A stretch of DNA of 64,000 bases from Amycolatopsis pithecellobii (GTDB lineage Bacteria > Actinomycetota > Actinomycetes > Mycobacteriales > Pseudonocardiaceae): the NCBI RefSeq assembly GCF_009707865.1, contig NZ_WMBA01000015.1, positions 1 to 64,000 on the forward strand, given 5' to 3'. Numbering within the stretch: the stretch's first letter is position 1; the number at the start of each line of letters is the position of its first letter. The position numbers and the translations under genes were made by a program. Below, in pieces: positions 7,296 through 15,992 of this stretch. A model generated the notes under the pieces. That model ran no database searches and was not told the origin of the DNA. It saw only the letters and a list, made by a program, of their open reading frames with translations.

Positions 7296-8747
7296 GTGTC
7301 GAGTGATGTCGTGGTGGTCGGGTCGGGGCCCAACGGGCTGGCCGCCGCGGTGCTCCTGGCGCGCACCGGGTTACGGGTGGAGGTGCGCGAGGGCGCGGAC
7401 CAGCTCGGCGGTGGGATGCGGTCGCAGGCGCTGTTCGATTCCGAGGTCGTGCACGACATCTGTTCCGCGGTGCATCCGCTCGGCGCCGCGTCGCCGTTCT
7501 TCCGCGAGTTCGACCTGGCAGGCCGGGGGGTCGAGTTGTGCCAGCCGGAGATCGCTTACGGGCACCCGCTCGACGGTGGTCGTGCCGGTCTCGCCTACCG
7601 GAGCTTCGAACGCACCTGTGAGGCGCTCGGCGTGGACGGGCCGCGATACCGGAAGCTGATGCGGCCTCTTGTCCAGAACTCACCGGCCGATGCGCTGATG
7701 TCCGATCAGCGTTCCGTGGCGTTGGCGCTGATTCCGTTCGCCGCCGGGGTTCTCGCACAGGGCACGCCGCTCGCCCGGCATTTCTTCCGCGGTGAGGCAG
7801 CGGCCGCGATGCTCGCGGGTGTCGCGGCACACGCCGGGGCGAAGCTGCCGGGATTGCCGGCCGCGGGGATCAGCCTGCTGCTCGGCCATCTCGCGCACAC
7901 CACGGGCTGGCCCATCGTGCGCGGCGGTACCCAGCGGATCGCGAACGCGCTCGCCGACGATCTGCTCGCCCACCACGGGATGATCCACATTGGACAGCCG
8001 GTGAGCGATTTACGTGAGCTGGCAAACTTTCGTGCCGTGCTGCTCGATGTCGGCCCGCGGAACCTGCTCGACCTCGCCGGCGATCTGTTGCCCGATGGTT
8101 ACCGGCGGCGGCTCGAACGGTACCGGTACGGGCCGGGGTCGGCGAAGGTGGATTTCCTGGTGTCCGAACCGATTCCGTGGACGAACACCGAGCTGCGCCG
8201 GGCTGGGACGGTTCATCTGTGCGGGAACCAGGCTGCGGTGTACGCGAGCGAAAACGCCACCGCGCAAGGGAAACTGGCGGGCGAACCGTATGTGCTCCTG
8301 TCGGAGCCGATGGTCGCCGACGAAACCCGTGGCCTTCCTGGGAAACGCCCGGTGTGGGCGTATTGCCATGTGCCGAACGGAAATCCGGTCGATCCGACCG
8401 CGCTGATCCGGCGGCAGATCGAACGCTTCGCGCCCGGTTTCGGTGACACCGTGCTTGCCAGTCGCAGCGTGAATGCCTTGGCGCAGCAGGAATACAACCC
8501 GAACTATGTCGGTGGTGACGTCGCGGCCGGTGCCGTCGATCTCCGGCAGGTTGCCGGCCGGCCGGTGCTCGCGTGGAACCCGTATCGGACCCCGCTGCCG
8601 GGCGTGTATCTGTGCTCGGCAGCCACCCCACCGGGACCGGGGGTGCACGGGATGGCCGGTTACTTCGCGGCGAAAAGCTTGCTGCGCAACGAGTTCGGCG
8701 TTCGCTCGCTGCCGTCACTCGCGCCGGACAAGGAACGGGTCCAGTAA
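7296..8747 (+). CDS. FAD-dependent oxidoreductase, phytoene desaturase-like
   Basis: Protein of 483 residues with an N-terminal FAD-binding fold (VVVVGSGPNGLAAAVLLA, then the ribose-binding acidic strand and LGGGMRS) and a C-terminal FAD motif (GVYLCSAATPPGPGVHGM, GYFAAKS). This is the layout of the phytoene dehydrogenase/amine oxidase superfamily group often labelled NAD(P)/FAD-dependent oxidoreductase. No carotenoid genes lie nearby, so a carotenoid role is not implied and the substrate is unknown. GTG 7296 has only a weak ribosome binding site. The 3' end overlaps the convergent bPH2 gene by 33 bases. Confidence 0.8.
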   Translation: MSSDVVVVGSGPNGLAAAVLLARTGLRVEVREGADQLGGGMRSQALFDSEVVHDICSAVHPLGAASPFFREFDLAGRGVELCQPEIAYGHPLDGGRAGLAYRSFERTCEALGVDGPRYRKLMRPLVQNSPADALMSDQRSVALALIPFAAGVLAQGTPLARHFFRGEAAAAMLAGVAAHAGAKLPGLPAAGISLLLGHLAHTTGWPIVRGGTQRIANALADDLLAHHGMIHIGQPVSDLRELANFRAVLLDVGPRNLLDLAGDLLPDGYRRRLERYRYGPGSAKVDFLVSEPIPWTNTELRRAGTVHLCGNQAAVYASENATAQGKLAGEPYVLLSEPMVADETRGLPGKRPVWAYCHVPNGNPVDPTALIRRQIERFAPGFGDTVLASRSVNALAQQEYNPNYVGGDVAAGAVDLRQVAGRPVLAWNPYRTPLPGVYLCSAATPPGPGVHGMAGYFAAKSLLRNEFGVRSLPSLAPDKERVQ

Positions 8748-10226
8748 CCCGGGCACGGCGTCGTGGGCGAGCGCGATCGCCTCGGCGGCTGGCACCTCGG
8801 CGCAGGTGTAGTGCTGGCGTCCCGCCGCCGTGGTCGCGGTGAGCGAGACCAGTCCCGCGCGGCGTTGGAAAAACGAGCGGTGCACCACCCAGCCGATCAC
8901 GCCGTCCGAGGACAGCATGTACCGGCGCCGCACCAGACTGCCGTGGCGGAACACCAGCCGGCGGTCCAGCAGCCGGTGGCCGAGGTTGCGGAACCGGTCC
9001 TCGGCGAGCAGGGCGCCGGCCGGGAACAACGCGAGCGACAGCTGCCACGGCCACGCAGGCCAGCGGGCGAGCCACCACAACAACACGAACATTCCGGTCA
9101 CGATGGCCGCTACCAGGAACGCGCGGCTGTAGCGGCGTCGGTGGGCTTTGCGGCCGTGGCGAAGGAGTTCGTGCACGGGCGGGACGGCGTCGCCGATGAC
9201 TTCGCCCGCGACCCGTTGCGCCTCGGCCAGCGGCGCGGGTGGGAGCAGGACGGTGCCGCCGTGCTCGGCGCCGCGGCCGACGCGCAACCCTGTGGTGATC
9301 GCCATGCAGCGGGCCCCACCGGCGGCACGCAGCAACAGCGGTTCACTGATTTCGGCGCCACGTAAGCGCCGGACCTCGATCGTCGTCGATCGGCTGGTGA
9401 GCAGCCCGCGTGTCACGTGCAGTGTGCCGTTCGTGCGCACCAGCCGGAAGTTCCAGAACGCCAGGATGTAGGCAAGCGCGGACAATACCGCGACGAGCAC
9501 CACCACGAACGCGGTGATTTCCACGACCGCGACGGGAACCGGCAGCGACGAGAGCTGGTTGATGATCGAGCGCAGCAAACCGAACTCGCCCGGGGCGACG
9601 CGGGTTTCGTTGAACAGGTTCACCAGTGAGCCGGCCACTACCCCGATGGTCGCGATACCGGACAATGTGAACGGTCCAAATCGGACCCAGCGAGGTTCCA
9701 GGCGGGCCATAATTTTGGCGTCGGTTGTCGGCTGCTCGAGGGAAACCTTGCGGTGCAACAGTTCCTCGCGCAACCTGGCTGCTGCCGGGGCGGCGAGCGC
9801 GTCGAGGGTGACGCCCTCGTTGTGCCGATCGGACCGGCCGGTGCCGATGACGACCCGGCTCAGCCCGAGAATCCGTTGCAGGGGATGGGCGGTAAGGTCG
9901 ACCGAACGGACTCTGTCGCGGGGCACGGAAAGTTCGCGGCGGCGCAGGAGTCCACGCCGGACGCGGATGTGAGTGGGCGTAACCTGGTAGGTGGTGGTGA
10001 ACCAGCGGAGGAGCCCGCCGATAATGGCGATGCCAAGGCCGATGAGGCTCCAGATCGGGCCATGCCCCCCGCGGCCGATGACCAGCACGCCGAGCAGGAC
10101 GGGCAGGAAGCGGATAATCTCCTGAACCGGGTGCACCGCAAGCATTTTCGGGCTGAGACGGTGCCAGGGTACGGTGGTTTCCAGGTCTGGGTGGCGAGTT
10201 GTGGTGCTGTGCTGGGGCACGCTCAT
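8715..10226 (-). CDS. bPH2 (YdbT-like) membrane protein
   Basis: Membrane protein of 503 residues with three bacterial pleckstrin-homology type 2 (former DUF304) modules between pairs of transmembrane helices. The first module follows helices near 38-75 (YQVTPTHIRVRRGLLRRRELSVPRDRVRSVD), the second follows a helix pair near 235-255 (VRTNGTLHVTRGLLTSR), and the third is C-terminal after helices near 370-405. The actinobacterial YdbS/YdbT pair is of unknown function. Its start overlaps the stop of the YdbS-like gene by ATGA. Its C-terminus overlaps the convergent oxidoreductase gene. Confidence 0.85.
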   Translation of the reverse strand: MSVPQHSTTTRHPDLETTVPWHRLSPKMLAVHPVQEIIRFLPVLLGVLVIGRGGHGPIWSLIGLGIAIIGGLLRWFTTTYQVTPTHIRVRRGLLRRRELSVPRDRVRSVDLTAHPLQRILGLSRVVIGTGRSDRHNEGVTLDALAAPAAARLREELLHRKVSLEQPTTDAKIMARLEPRWVRFGPFTLSGIATIGVVAGSLVNLFNETRVAPGEFGLLRSIINQLSSLPVPVAVVEITAFVVVLVAVLSALAYILAFWNFRLVRTNGTLHVTRGLLTSRSTTIEVRRLRGAEISEPLLLRAAGGARCMAITTGLRVGRGAEHGGTVLLPPAPLAEAQRVAGEVIGDAVPPVHELLRHGRKAHRRRYSRAFLVAAIVTGMFVLLWWLARWPAWPWQLSLALFPAGALLAEDRFRNLGHRLLDRRLVFRHGSLVRRRYMLSSDGVIGWVVHRSFFQRRAGLVSLTATTAAGRQHYTCAEVPAAEAIALAHDAVPGLLDPFLVRRE

Positions 10227-10717
10227 GTCGCGTCCCCGACGGTTGCCTGTGTTCTGGCGGCAAGCTCGGCTGCAAGACGTTGTGCAGTATCAAGATCGAG
10301 ACCGTGGATGTGCACAGGCCCACGTGCCGATGCCGTGGTAACGGTCAGATTGGCCAGCCCGAACATCCGTTCCAGCGGGCCACGTTCGGTGTCGACGGTC
10401 TGGATGCGGGAGACGGGTGCGATCCGGCGCTCCTGGTTGAACCAGCCGGACTGGGTGTACACGACCTGATCGGTGGTCTCCCAGCGGTGCACGCGGTAAC
10501 GCCACTGCGGCATGATCAGCAGATGCGCAATGGCGACCCCGGCGGTGACGAATATTGCAATGGTCAGCGGAGCGCCGCCGCCGCCGAGAAGCAGCCAGAG
10601 CAGTTCACCGACCAGCGGAACAACCCACCCCAGCGCCGCCCGGGACGCCCAAAACAAGACGGCACGGCGAGCCACCAGGTTCACCGGCGGCCGCAGATCC
10701 AGCACAGGTTCGGTCAC
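10223..10717 (-). CDS. bPH2 (YdbS-like) membrane protein
   Basis: Protein of 164 residues, the small partner of the gene downstream. Two transmembrane helices (near 25-65) precede one bPH2 module that begins YRVHRWETTDQVVYTQSGWF and includes RRIAPVSRIQTVDTERG. The ATGA overlap with the YdbT-like gene implies coupled translation and probably a membrane complex. GTG 10717 lies just downstream of a minus-strand terminator-like hairpin (10742-10756), so the pair probably has its own promoter close to the start. Confidence 0.85.
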   Translation of the reverse strand: MTEPVLDLRPPVNLVARRAVLFWASRAALGWVVPLVGELLWLLLGGGGAPLTIAIFVTAGVAIAHLLIMPQWRYRVHRWETTDQVVYTQSGWFNQERRIAPVSRIQTVDTERGPLERMFGLANLTVTTASARGPVHIHGLDLDTAQRLAAELAARTQATVGDAT

Positions 10718-10734
10718 ACCCCCACAATGCCAGC

Positions 10735-10836
10735 AAAAAGAGGGTAGGAACTACCCAACTCGACCACCTTGCCAAGGTGAGGTCCCGTTGGGCCAGTTAT
10801 CCCGGAGCCAGCCCGCCGGCGAGGCAATCTTTTTTG
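10735..10836 (-). ncRNA. Structured intergenic element with intrinsic terminator; possible small RNA
   Basis: The gene-free stretch 10718-11036 (319 bases) contains one structured block. GGGTAG/CTACCC at 10742-10756 with a three-base loop is followed on the minus strand by TCTTTTT, a good intrinsic terminator. Just upstream on that strand lies CACCTTGGCAAGGTG (10763-10777), nested in an outer stem CCCAAC/GTTGGG (10754-10759 with 10787-10792). A T-run at 10829-10836 on the plus strand follows a GC-rich hairpin. A short leftward RNA ending at 10735 fits, but no promoter is evident and the strand is uncertain. The rest of the gap, 10837-11036, shows nothing I can name. Confidence 0.3.
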
Positions 10837-11036
10837 TCGCGCTTCGCGCGATGCCTGTGGTCGCTTCACGTGCGGAGGTGACCGGGCGCTGGGCGCCCTC
10901 GTGGGGGGACCCACCCCCGCCCCACTTCGCCTGAGTGTTGCGGAGGCTTCGTGTTGGTCCGGGGGTGGGAGTGGACGGTGGGTCCGTTGGCGGCTTTTCG
11001 TTGCCAGGCGGTGGTTCTGCTCGCCAAAAAATACTG

Positions 11037-11567
11037 TCACCCCAGGTAGGCTTCCAGTGTCAAGTCCAATGTGGTCGGTAGGTCCCGGTCTACCAAACCG
11101 CCCCAGAGCCATAGTTCCGCTAAACCGTGCAGTGCTGCCCAGAGGGAGGCTGCCAGCGTTCGGGGTTCGGCGCCTGGACGCCAGCCTGTTGCTTGTGCGT
11201 CCGCGACGAGGGTGGTGAAGCGGGCGAACAGTGCCTGGTCCAAGGCTGCCGTATCAATGAGATCGTGCCGGAACATCAGCTCGAACATCGCCGGGTTTTG
11301 TTGTGCGAACTCGATGTAGGCCCGGCAGGCCGCGAGCAGTCGGGCTTGGGCGCCACCAGCCGGGAGGGTGACTTCGGCGAGTTCGGCGAAACCTTCGCTC
11401 GCAACCGCCGAAAGTAATTCGGCTCGACCGTTGAAATGGCGCAACGGTGCACCATGCGAGACCCCGGCCGCCCGTGCGATGCGCCGCAAAGTGACAGCTT
11501 CGACGCCTTCCGCGGCCAGGAGTGCGACCGCGGTCGTGATCAGGCGCCGCCGGGGATCGGGGTCCAC
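11037..11567 (-). CDS. TetR-family regulator
   Basis: Regulator of 176 residues. The N-terminal helix-turn-helix (GVEAVTLRRIARAAGVSHGA near 20-39, then PLRHFNGRAELL) is typical of TetR proteins, and the C-terminal helices resemble the WHG/TetR_C_13 ligand domain. It is the second gene of an operon with the SGNH hydrolase, and its GTG start overlaps that gene by 28 bases. The likely operator, TGTAGAC-N3-GTCTACA, lies upstream of the operon at 12395-12411, so the regulator probably represses its own transcription. The ligand is unknown. Confidence 0.85.
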   Translation of the reverse strand: MDPDPRRRLITTAVALLAAEGVEAVTLRRIARAAGVSHGAPLRHFNGRAELLSAVASEGFAELAEVTLPAGGAQARLLAACRAYIEFAQQNPAMFELMFRHDLIDTAALDQALFARFTTLVADAQATGWRPGAEPRTLAASLWAALHGLAELWLWGGLVDRDLPTTLDLTLEAYLG

Positions 11568-12343
11568 GGGGTCATCTCATCGAGAACCGGCAGCAGCTCC
11601 GGACGTTTCGGCGTGAAGCCATCGCCGGGCGAGCGGCCCGTCAACCAGTTGCGGGTGCGGCTCACGGCTACCGGTACCACTTCCCGCCACATCCAGGATG
11701 CGTGCGCCCGCAATCCCGGGTGCAGCGGCTCTCCTGGCAGCGGTTCCAACCACGCCGGATCGAACGGGATTTCCAGTCGAGCCAGCAAATGCGCCGCCAG
11801 CCGACGGTGCCCGGGCTCGGAAAGATGCAGCCGGTCCGGGCCGAAATAGCGGAGATCCTGCACATCCTCATCGGCGAGATCCACCAGGATTGCACCATGG
11901 TCCGCCGCCGCGGTACGGATCGCCGCGTTCAATGCATCGATCCGCGGCCGGACCCGCAGCACACCCGGGATCCGGCTCGACACATCGCTCAGGGTGAAAA
12001 CCACGACCGTCGGCACCGACCTGGTCAGAATGCGAACCGCCGCATCGACCCGTTTCGCCACGACCTCTGCCCGGAAGTTTCTCGTCATGACGTCGTTCGC
12101 GCCGCCGAACAATGCGACCAGATCAGGCTGAAGATCAAGCGCGGACGGGATCTGTTCGACGACGATCTGATCCAGTCGCCGACCCCGCACCCCGAGGTTG
12201 GCGTACCGGAGCTGGGGGTTGACCGTGGCGAGAGCCGCCGCGGCCAGGTCCGCCCAGCCCCGGTATGTCGTGCCGTCCGGATACGGGTCGTGCAGCCCCT
12301 CGGTGCAACTGTCCCCGAGGGCAATGAATCGTTCGTACTGCAT
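11540..12343 (-). CDS. SGNH/GDSL-family hydrolase
   Basis: Esterase-like protein of 267 residues without a signal peptide, so probably cytoplasmic. Family blocks are all present: FIALGDSCTEG with nucleophile Ser12, the oxyanion Gly in NLGVRG, GGAND, and the Asp/His pair in DRLHLSEPGHRR. Many such actinobacterial proteins act on acylated small molecules; the substrate is unknown. ATG 12343 has GGAGACC upstream. It is first in an operon with tetR and sits under the palindromic operator at 12395-12411. Confidence 0.88.
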   Translation of the reverse strand: MQYERFIALGDSCTEGLHDPYPDGTTYRGWADLAAAALATVNPQLRYANLGVRGRRLDQIVVEQIPSALDLQPDLVALFGGANDVMTRNFRAEVVAKRVDAAVRILTRSVPTVVVFTLSDVSSRIPGVLRVRPRIDALNAAIRTAAADHGAILVDLADEDVQDLRYFGPDRLHLSEPGHRRLAAHLLARLEIPFDPAWLEPLPGEPLHPGLRAHASWMWREVVPVAVSRTRNWLTGRSPGDGFTPKRPELLPVLDEMTPWTPIPGGA

Positions 12344-12394
12344 TCAGGTCTCCGTCATGAGTTGTTCACCCAAGAAGACCTTGTTATCAAAAAT

Positions 12395-12411
12395 TGTAGA
12401 CAGTGTCTACA
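12395..12411. promoter_or_regulatory. TetR-type operator
   Basis: Perfect inverted repeat TGTAGAC (12395-12401) and GTCTACA (12405-12411) around AGT. It lies 52 bases upstream of the SGNH hydrolase start and just past the stop of the hexosaminidase. Size and symmetry match TetR operators, and the only TetR gene nearby is the second gene of this operon. Confidence 0.75.
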
Positions 12412-12415
12412 GTGC

Positions 12416-13975
12416 TCACTTCCAGTCGACCTGTGGTGACCGATAGAAGTCGATCCCCTCGGCCACCCAACGTGGACCCTGGCCGGCCAGCCGCGCCCGG
12501 TAGGAATCCCAGTCATGCGTGGACCGCGGTGACCAGCCGATCTCGGCGATCCCCGCCAGCCGCGGAAAGGCCATGAACTCGATCGCGTCGCTGTTGGTCA
12601 GCGTCTCCGACCACAACGGCGCCTCGACGCCGGCCACCTGTTGCTCGCTCACGCCTTGCACTGCCGTCGCGGGGTCCCAGTCGTACGAGTCCTTGACCTC
12701 GACGTACCCGGCCCAGTGCAGGCCGAGCGGGCTGTCCGGGTTGTACTGCATGTCGAGGTACGCCTTGTTCGCCGGCGACATCAGGATCTTGTTGCCACGC
12801 GCCGCCGCCGCGGCCGTCGCGTCGTCCTGGCCGTCGGTGTCCCAGAATTGTGGCACCGCGCTCACCGGCGGGTTGACCTTCGCGATCTCGTGCCAGCCTT
12901 GCGCGAGTTTCCCGTATTTCGCGACGATCGGCAGGACGTTGCCCATGAACTTCTGGTAGTCCGCGTCGGTTGTCGCATGCGCCTCGTCACCGCCGATGTG
13001 CAGGTATTTTCCGGGCGTGAGCGCCGCCAGCTCGCGGATCACGTCGTCGAGGAACTTGTACGTGATGTCCTTGTCCACACAGAAGGAGCTGAAACCGACG
13101 TCGATCCCGGTGTACAGCGGCGGTGCCACGCCGTCGCAGTTGAGCTCCGGGTACGAGGACAGCGCCGCGTTTGTGTGCCCGGGCATGTCGATCTCGGGGA
13201 TGACCGTGATGTGCCGTGACGCGGCGTAGGCCACGAGGTCCCGGTACTGCTCCTGGGTGTAGTAACCGCCAGTGCCGCCGCCGACCTCGGTGCTGCCGCC
13301 GTGGATCGCGAGGTTCGGCCGGCTTTTGATCTCGATGCGCCAGCCCTGGTCGTCCGCGAGGTGCAGGTGCAACCGGTTGATCTTGTACTGGGCCAGCTGG
13401 TCGATGTACAGCTTGACCTGGTCCGGCGTGAAGAAATGCCGCGCCACGTCGAGCATCGCGCCGCGGTAGCCGAACCGCGGGTAGTCGGTGATGCTGCCGC
13501 CGGGCACGACCCAGCGAGCCCGCTGCACGGACTTCGACTCGATCGACGCGGGCAGCAGCTGCCGCAACGTCTGGACACCGGCGAACAATCCGTCGGTGGT
13601 GTTCGCGCGGATGGTCACGCCGCGCCTGGTGACGTCGAGCCGGTAGCCCTGGTCGCCGACTCTCGCGGTCGGGCCGAGGTCGAGCTCGATCTTCGAGCCG
13701 CCCGCGAACGGCACCACGGGCAACCGGTATCCGGTGGCCGGCCGCAGCAGGTCACCGAGATAGCCGGCGACCTGCCGGGCATCGCGGCCGGCGACGATGG
13801 CGGTCGCCGGGTCGAGCCGGAAATCGGCTCTGGGGTTGGGTTTCGCGTCAACGGGGATGGGGATGATGTCGGTCAGCTGCCGGCTGGGCTGGTCCGCGCT
13901 CGCCGGTCGGGCGAAAGCGGGGAGCGCCAGCAAAGCCGCGCCGAGCAAGATGGCCAGGGACACGCGTCTACGCAT
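12416..13975 (-). CDS. Secreted beta-N-acetylhexosaminidase (GH20)
   Basis: Enzyme of 519 residues that removes terminal N-acetylglucosamine or N-acetylgalactosamine. A signal peptide (MRRRVSLAILLGAALLALPA followed by an Ala-rich cleavage region) sends it outside. A GH20b-like N-terminal domain precedes the GH20 barrel (YRGAMLDVARHFF, HLHLADDQGWRIEI), and the catalytic Asp-Glu pair is in HIGGDEAH. ATG 13975 is preferred over GTG 13984 because GGAGTG lies upstream of it and the signal peptide then starts correctly. A DasR-like site at 14011-14026 suggests repression linked to chitin or GlcNAc use. Confidence 0.92.
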   Translation of the reverse strand: MRRRVSLAILLGAALLALPAFARPASADQPSRQLTDIIPIPVDAKPNPRADFRLDPATAIVAGRDARQVAGYLGDLLRPATGYRLPVVPFAGGSKIELDLGPTARVGDQGYRLDVTRRGVTIRANTTDGLFAGVQTLRQLLPASIESKSVQRARWVVPGGSITDYPRFGYRGAMLDVARHFFTPDQVKLYIDQLAQYKINRLHLHLADDQGWRIEIKSRPNLAIHGGSTEVGGGTGGYYTQEQYRDLVAYAASRHITVIPEIDMPGHTNAALSSYPELNCDGVAPPLYTGIDVGFSSFCVDKDITYKFLDDVIRELAALTPGKYLHIGGDEAHATTDADYQKFMGNVLPIVAKYGKLAQGWHEIAKVNPPVSAVPQFWDTDGQDDATAAAAARGNKILMSPANKAYLDMQYNPDSPLGLHWAGYVEVKDSYDWDPATAVQGVSEQQVAGVEAPLWSETLTNSDAIEFMAFPRLAGIAEIGWSPRSTHDWDSYRARLAGQGPRWVAEGIDFYRSPQVDWK

Positions 13976-14010
13976 CGGGCACACTCCGGCTGTCGGGAGT
14001 AGCGGATGTC

Positions 14011-14026
14011 AAAGGTATAGACCATT
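14011..14026 (-). promoter_or_regulatory. DasR-like (dre) operator upstream of the hexosaminidase
   Basis: Read on the minus strand the site is AATGGTCTATACCTTT. It matches 13 of 16 positions of the Streptomyces DasR consensus A[CA]TGGTCTAGACCA[GC]T. It lies 36 bases upstream of a gene typical of the DasR regulon. DasR itself is not in this window, so the link is by family knowledge. Confidence 0.6.
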
Positions 14027-14080
14027 ACCTCCGCGTAGGCAATGCCTCCCCGATGCCCGATCGGGCAGCCGAAGCCGGAT

Positions 14081-15946
14081 TCAACGCAGGATAGGTCGCA
14101 GCGCGTCCAGCACCGACGGGTCCTCGATGGTGGACGGCACCGGCTCGTTGCGCCCTTCCGCGATACCGCGCATCGTCTTGCGCAGGATCTTGCCGGACCG
14201 CGTCTTCGGTAGCGCGTCCACAATGGACACTTGGCGGAATGCCGCCACCGGCCCGATTTCACGGCGCACCGCGGCGACGAGCTCCTCGCGCAGCGCGTCC
14301 TCCTCGATGTCCGCCCCGGCCTTGAGCACGACCAACCCGCGCGGCAGCTGGCCTTTCAGCTCGTCGTGGACACCGATCACCGCGCACTCGGCCACCGCCG
14401 GATGTGCGGCCAGCACGGCTTCCATCGACCCGGTCGACAACCGGTGACCGGCCACGTTGATCACGTCGTCGGTGCGGCCCATGACGAACAGGTAGCCGTC
14501 CTCATCCTGGTAACCGGAATCGCCGGTCAGGTAGAAACCCGGGTACTGCGACAGGTACGAGTCGATGTAGCGCTGGTCGTCGCCCCACAACGTCGGCAGA
14601 GTGCCGGGCGGAAGCGGCAACCTGATCGCGATCGCGCCTTCGTGCCCGGCGGGCACCGGCTCACCGGCGGGGTCGAGTATCCGCACGTCATACCCCGGCA
14701 GCGGCACTGTCGCCGAACCCGGCTTCACCGGCATCGGCTCGACACCGCGCGGGTTCGCCACGATCGGCCAGCCGGTTTCGGTCTGCCACCAGTGATCGAT
14801 GACCGGGGTGCCGAGTTTTTCGTGTGCCCAGTGGTAAGTCTCGGGGTCGAGCCGTTCCCCGGCCAGGAACAGGGTCTTGAAATGAGTCAGGTCATAGGCC
14901 TGCAACTCGCGGGCGTCCGGGTCGACGCGTTTGATCGCGCGCAACGCGGTCGGCGCGGTGAACAACGCCTTCGCGCGGTGCTCGGAGATGACCCGCCAGA
15001 ACGCGCCGGCATCGGGGGTGCCGATCGGTTTTCCTTCGTACAGCACGGTTGTCGCCCCGATGAGCAACGGCCCGTACACGATGTACGAGTGCCCGACGAC
15101 CCAGCCGACATCGGACGCGGTCCACCAGATGTCACCGGGCTGGATGTCGTAGGCCGCGCCCATCGACCACGCCAGCGCGACCGCGTGCCCGCCGTTGTCA
15201 CGCACGACGCCCTTCGGTTTCCCGGTGGTGCCCGAGGTGTAGAGGATGTATAGCGGATCGGTTGCCGCGACGGGCACCGGGCCGACCGGCTCCGCGGACA
15301 GAGCAGCCCAGTCCACGTCGCGCGAGCCCAGCTCAGCGCGCGCCGCATCCCGTTGCAGCACAACGACTTTGTCCGGCTGATGCGTCGTCGTGGCGAGCGC
15401 AGCGTCGATGATCGGCTTGTACTCGACGACCCGGGTCGGCTCGACCCCGCATGAGGCCGCGACGATGACCTTCGGCTTCGCGTCCTCGACGCGGGCGGCC
15501 AGCTCCTTCGGTGCGAAACCGCCGAAGACGACCGAGTGCACGGCGCCGAGCCGTGCGCAGGCCAGCATCGCGATGACGGCCTCGGGCACCATCGGCAGGT
15601 AGATGATCACCCGGTCGCCTTTGCCCACCCCGAGCGAGCGCAGCGCACCGGCGAAACGCGCGACCTCGTCCCGCAGTTGCGCGTAGGTGTACGTCCGCTT
15701 ACCCGACGTCACGGGCGAATCCCAGATCAGCGCCGCCTGTTCACCGCGACCGCGTTCGACATGCCGGTCCAGCGCGTTGTACGAGGTGTTCAGCTCGCCG
15801 TCGGGAAACCAGCGGTAGAGCGGCGGATTCGTCGCGTCGAGGGCCTGCCGCGGGGCTCGCACCCAGTCGATGGCTTTGGCCGCGTCGAGCCAGAACCCGT
15901 CCGGGTCGGTGAGGCTGCGCTGGTACTCCTCCGCGTAGGTGCCCAT
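14081..15946 (-). CDS. prpE: Propionyl-CoA (short-chain acyl-CoA) synthetase
   Basis: AMP-forming enzyme of 621 residues that activates propionate (or acetate) to its CoA thioester. Motifs are the P-loop YTSGTTGKPKGVVRDNGGH, the A5 motif HWWQTETGWP, the hinge FVMGRTDDVINVAGHRLSTG and the catalytic Lys in KTRSGKILRKTM, which is often regulated by acetylation. The C-terminal TIEDPSVLDALRP tail is typical of PrpE rather than Acs. AGGAGG lies eight bases before ATG 15946. A 14-base palindrome, TGCCCGATCGGGCA at 14054-14067, just past the stop may aid termination. Confidence 0.88.
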   Translation of the reverse strand: MGTYAEEYQRSLTDPDGFWLDAAKAIDWVRAPRQALDATNPPLYRWFPDGELNTSYNALDRHVERGRGEQAALIWDSPVTSGKRTYTYAQLRDEVARFAGALRSLGVGKGDRVIIYLPMVPEAVIAMLACARLGAVHSVVFGGFAPKELAARVEDAKPKVIVAASCGVEPTRVVEYKPIIDAALATTTHQPDKVVVLQRDAARAELGSRDVDWAALSAEPVGPVPVAATDPLYILYTSGTTGKPKGVVRDNGGHAVALAWSMGAAYDIQPGDIWWTASDVGWVVGHSYIVYGPLLIGATTVLYEGKPIGTPDAGAFWRVISEHRAKALFTAPTALRAIKRVDPDARELQAYDLTHFKTLFLAGERLDPETYHWAHEKLGTPVIDHWWQTETGWPIVANPRGVEPMPVKPGSATVPLPGYDVRILDPAGEPVPAGHEGAIAIRLPLPPGTLPTLWGDDQRYIDSYLSQYPGFYLTGDSGYQDEDGYLFVMGRTDDVINVAGHRLSTGSMEAVLAAHPAVAECAVIGVHDELKGQLPRGLVVLKAGADIEEDALREELVAAVRREIGPVAAFRQVSIVDALPKTRSGKILRKTMRGIAEGRNEPVPSTIEDPSVLDALRPILR

Positions 15947-15992
15947 GAGACAGACCTCCTCGTCATTGAGCCGGTGCCTCCCACATCATGGC

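Noticed and set aside
7296-8747. Carotenoid biosynthesis gene (phytoene desaturase)
   Set aside because: The fold is shared, but there is no phytoene synthase or other carotenoid gene nearby, and this subfamily is broadly distributed with unknown substrates.
10757-10800. tRNA-Gly gene or fragment used as an attachment site
   Set aside because: Only an anticodon-arm-like hairpin is present. There is no T arm, D arm or acceptor stem, and no integrated element beside it.
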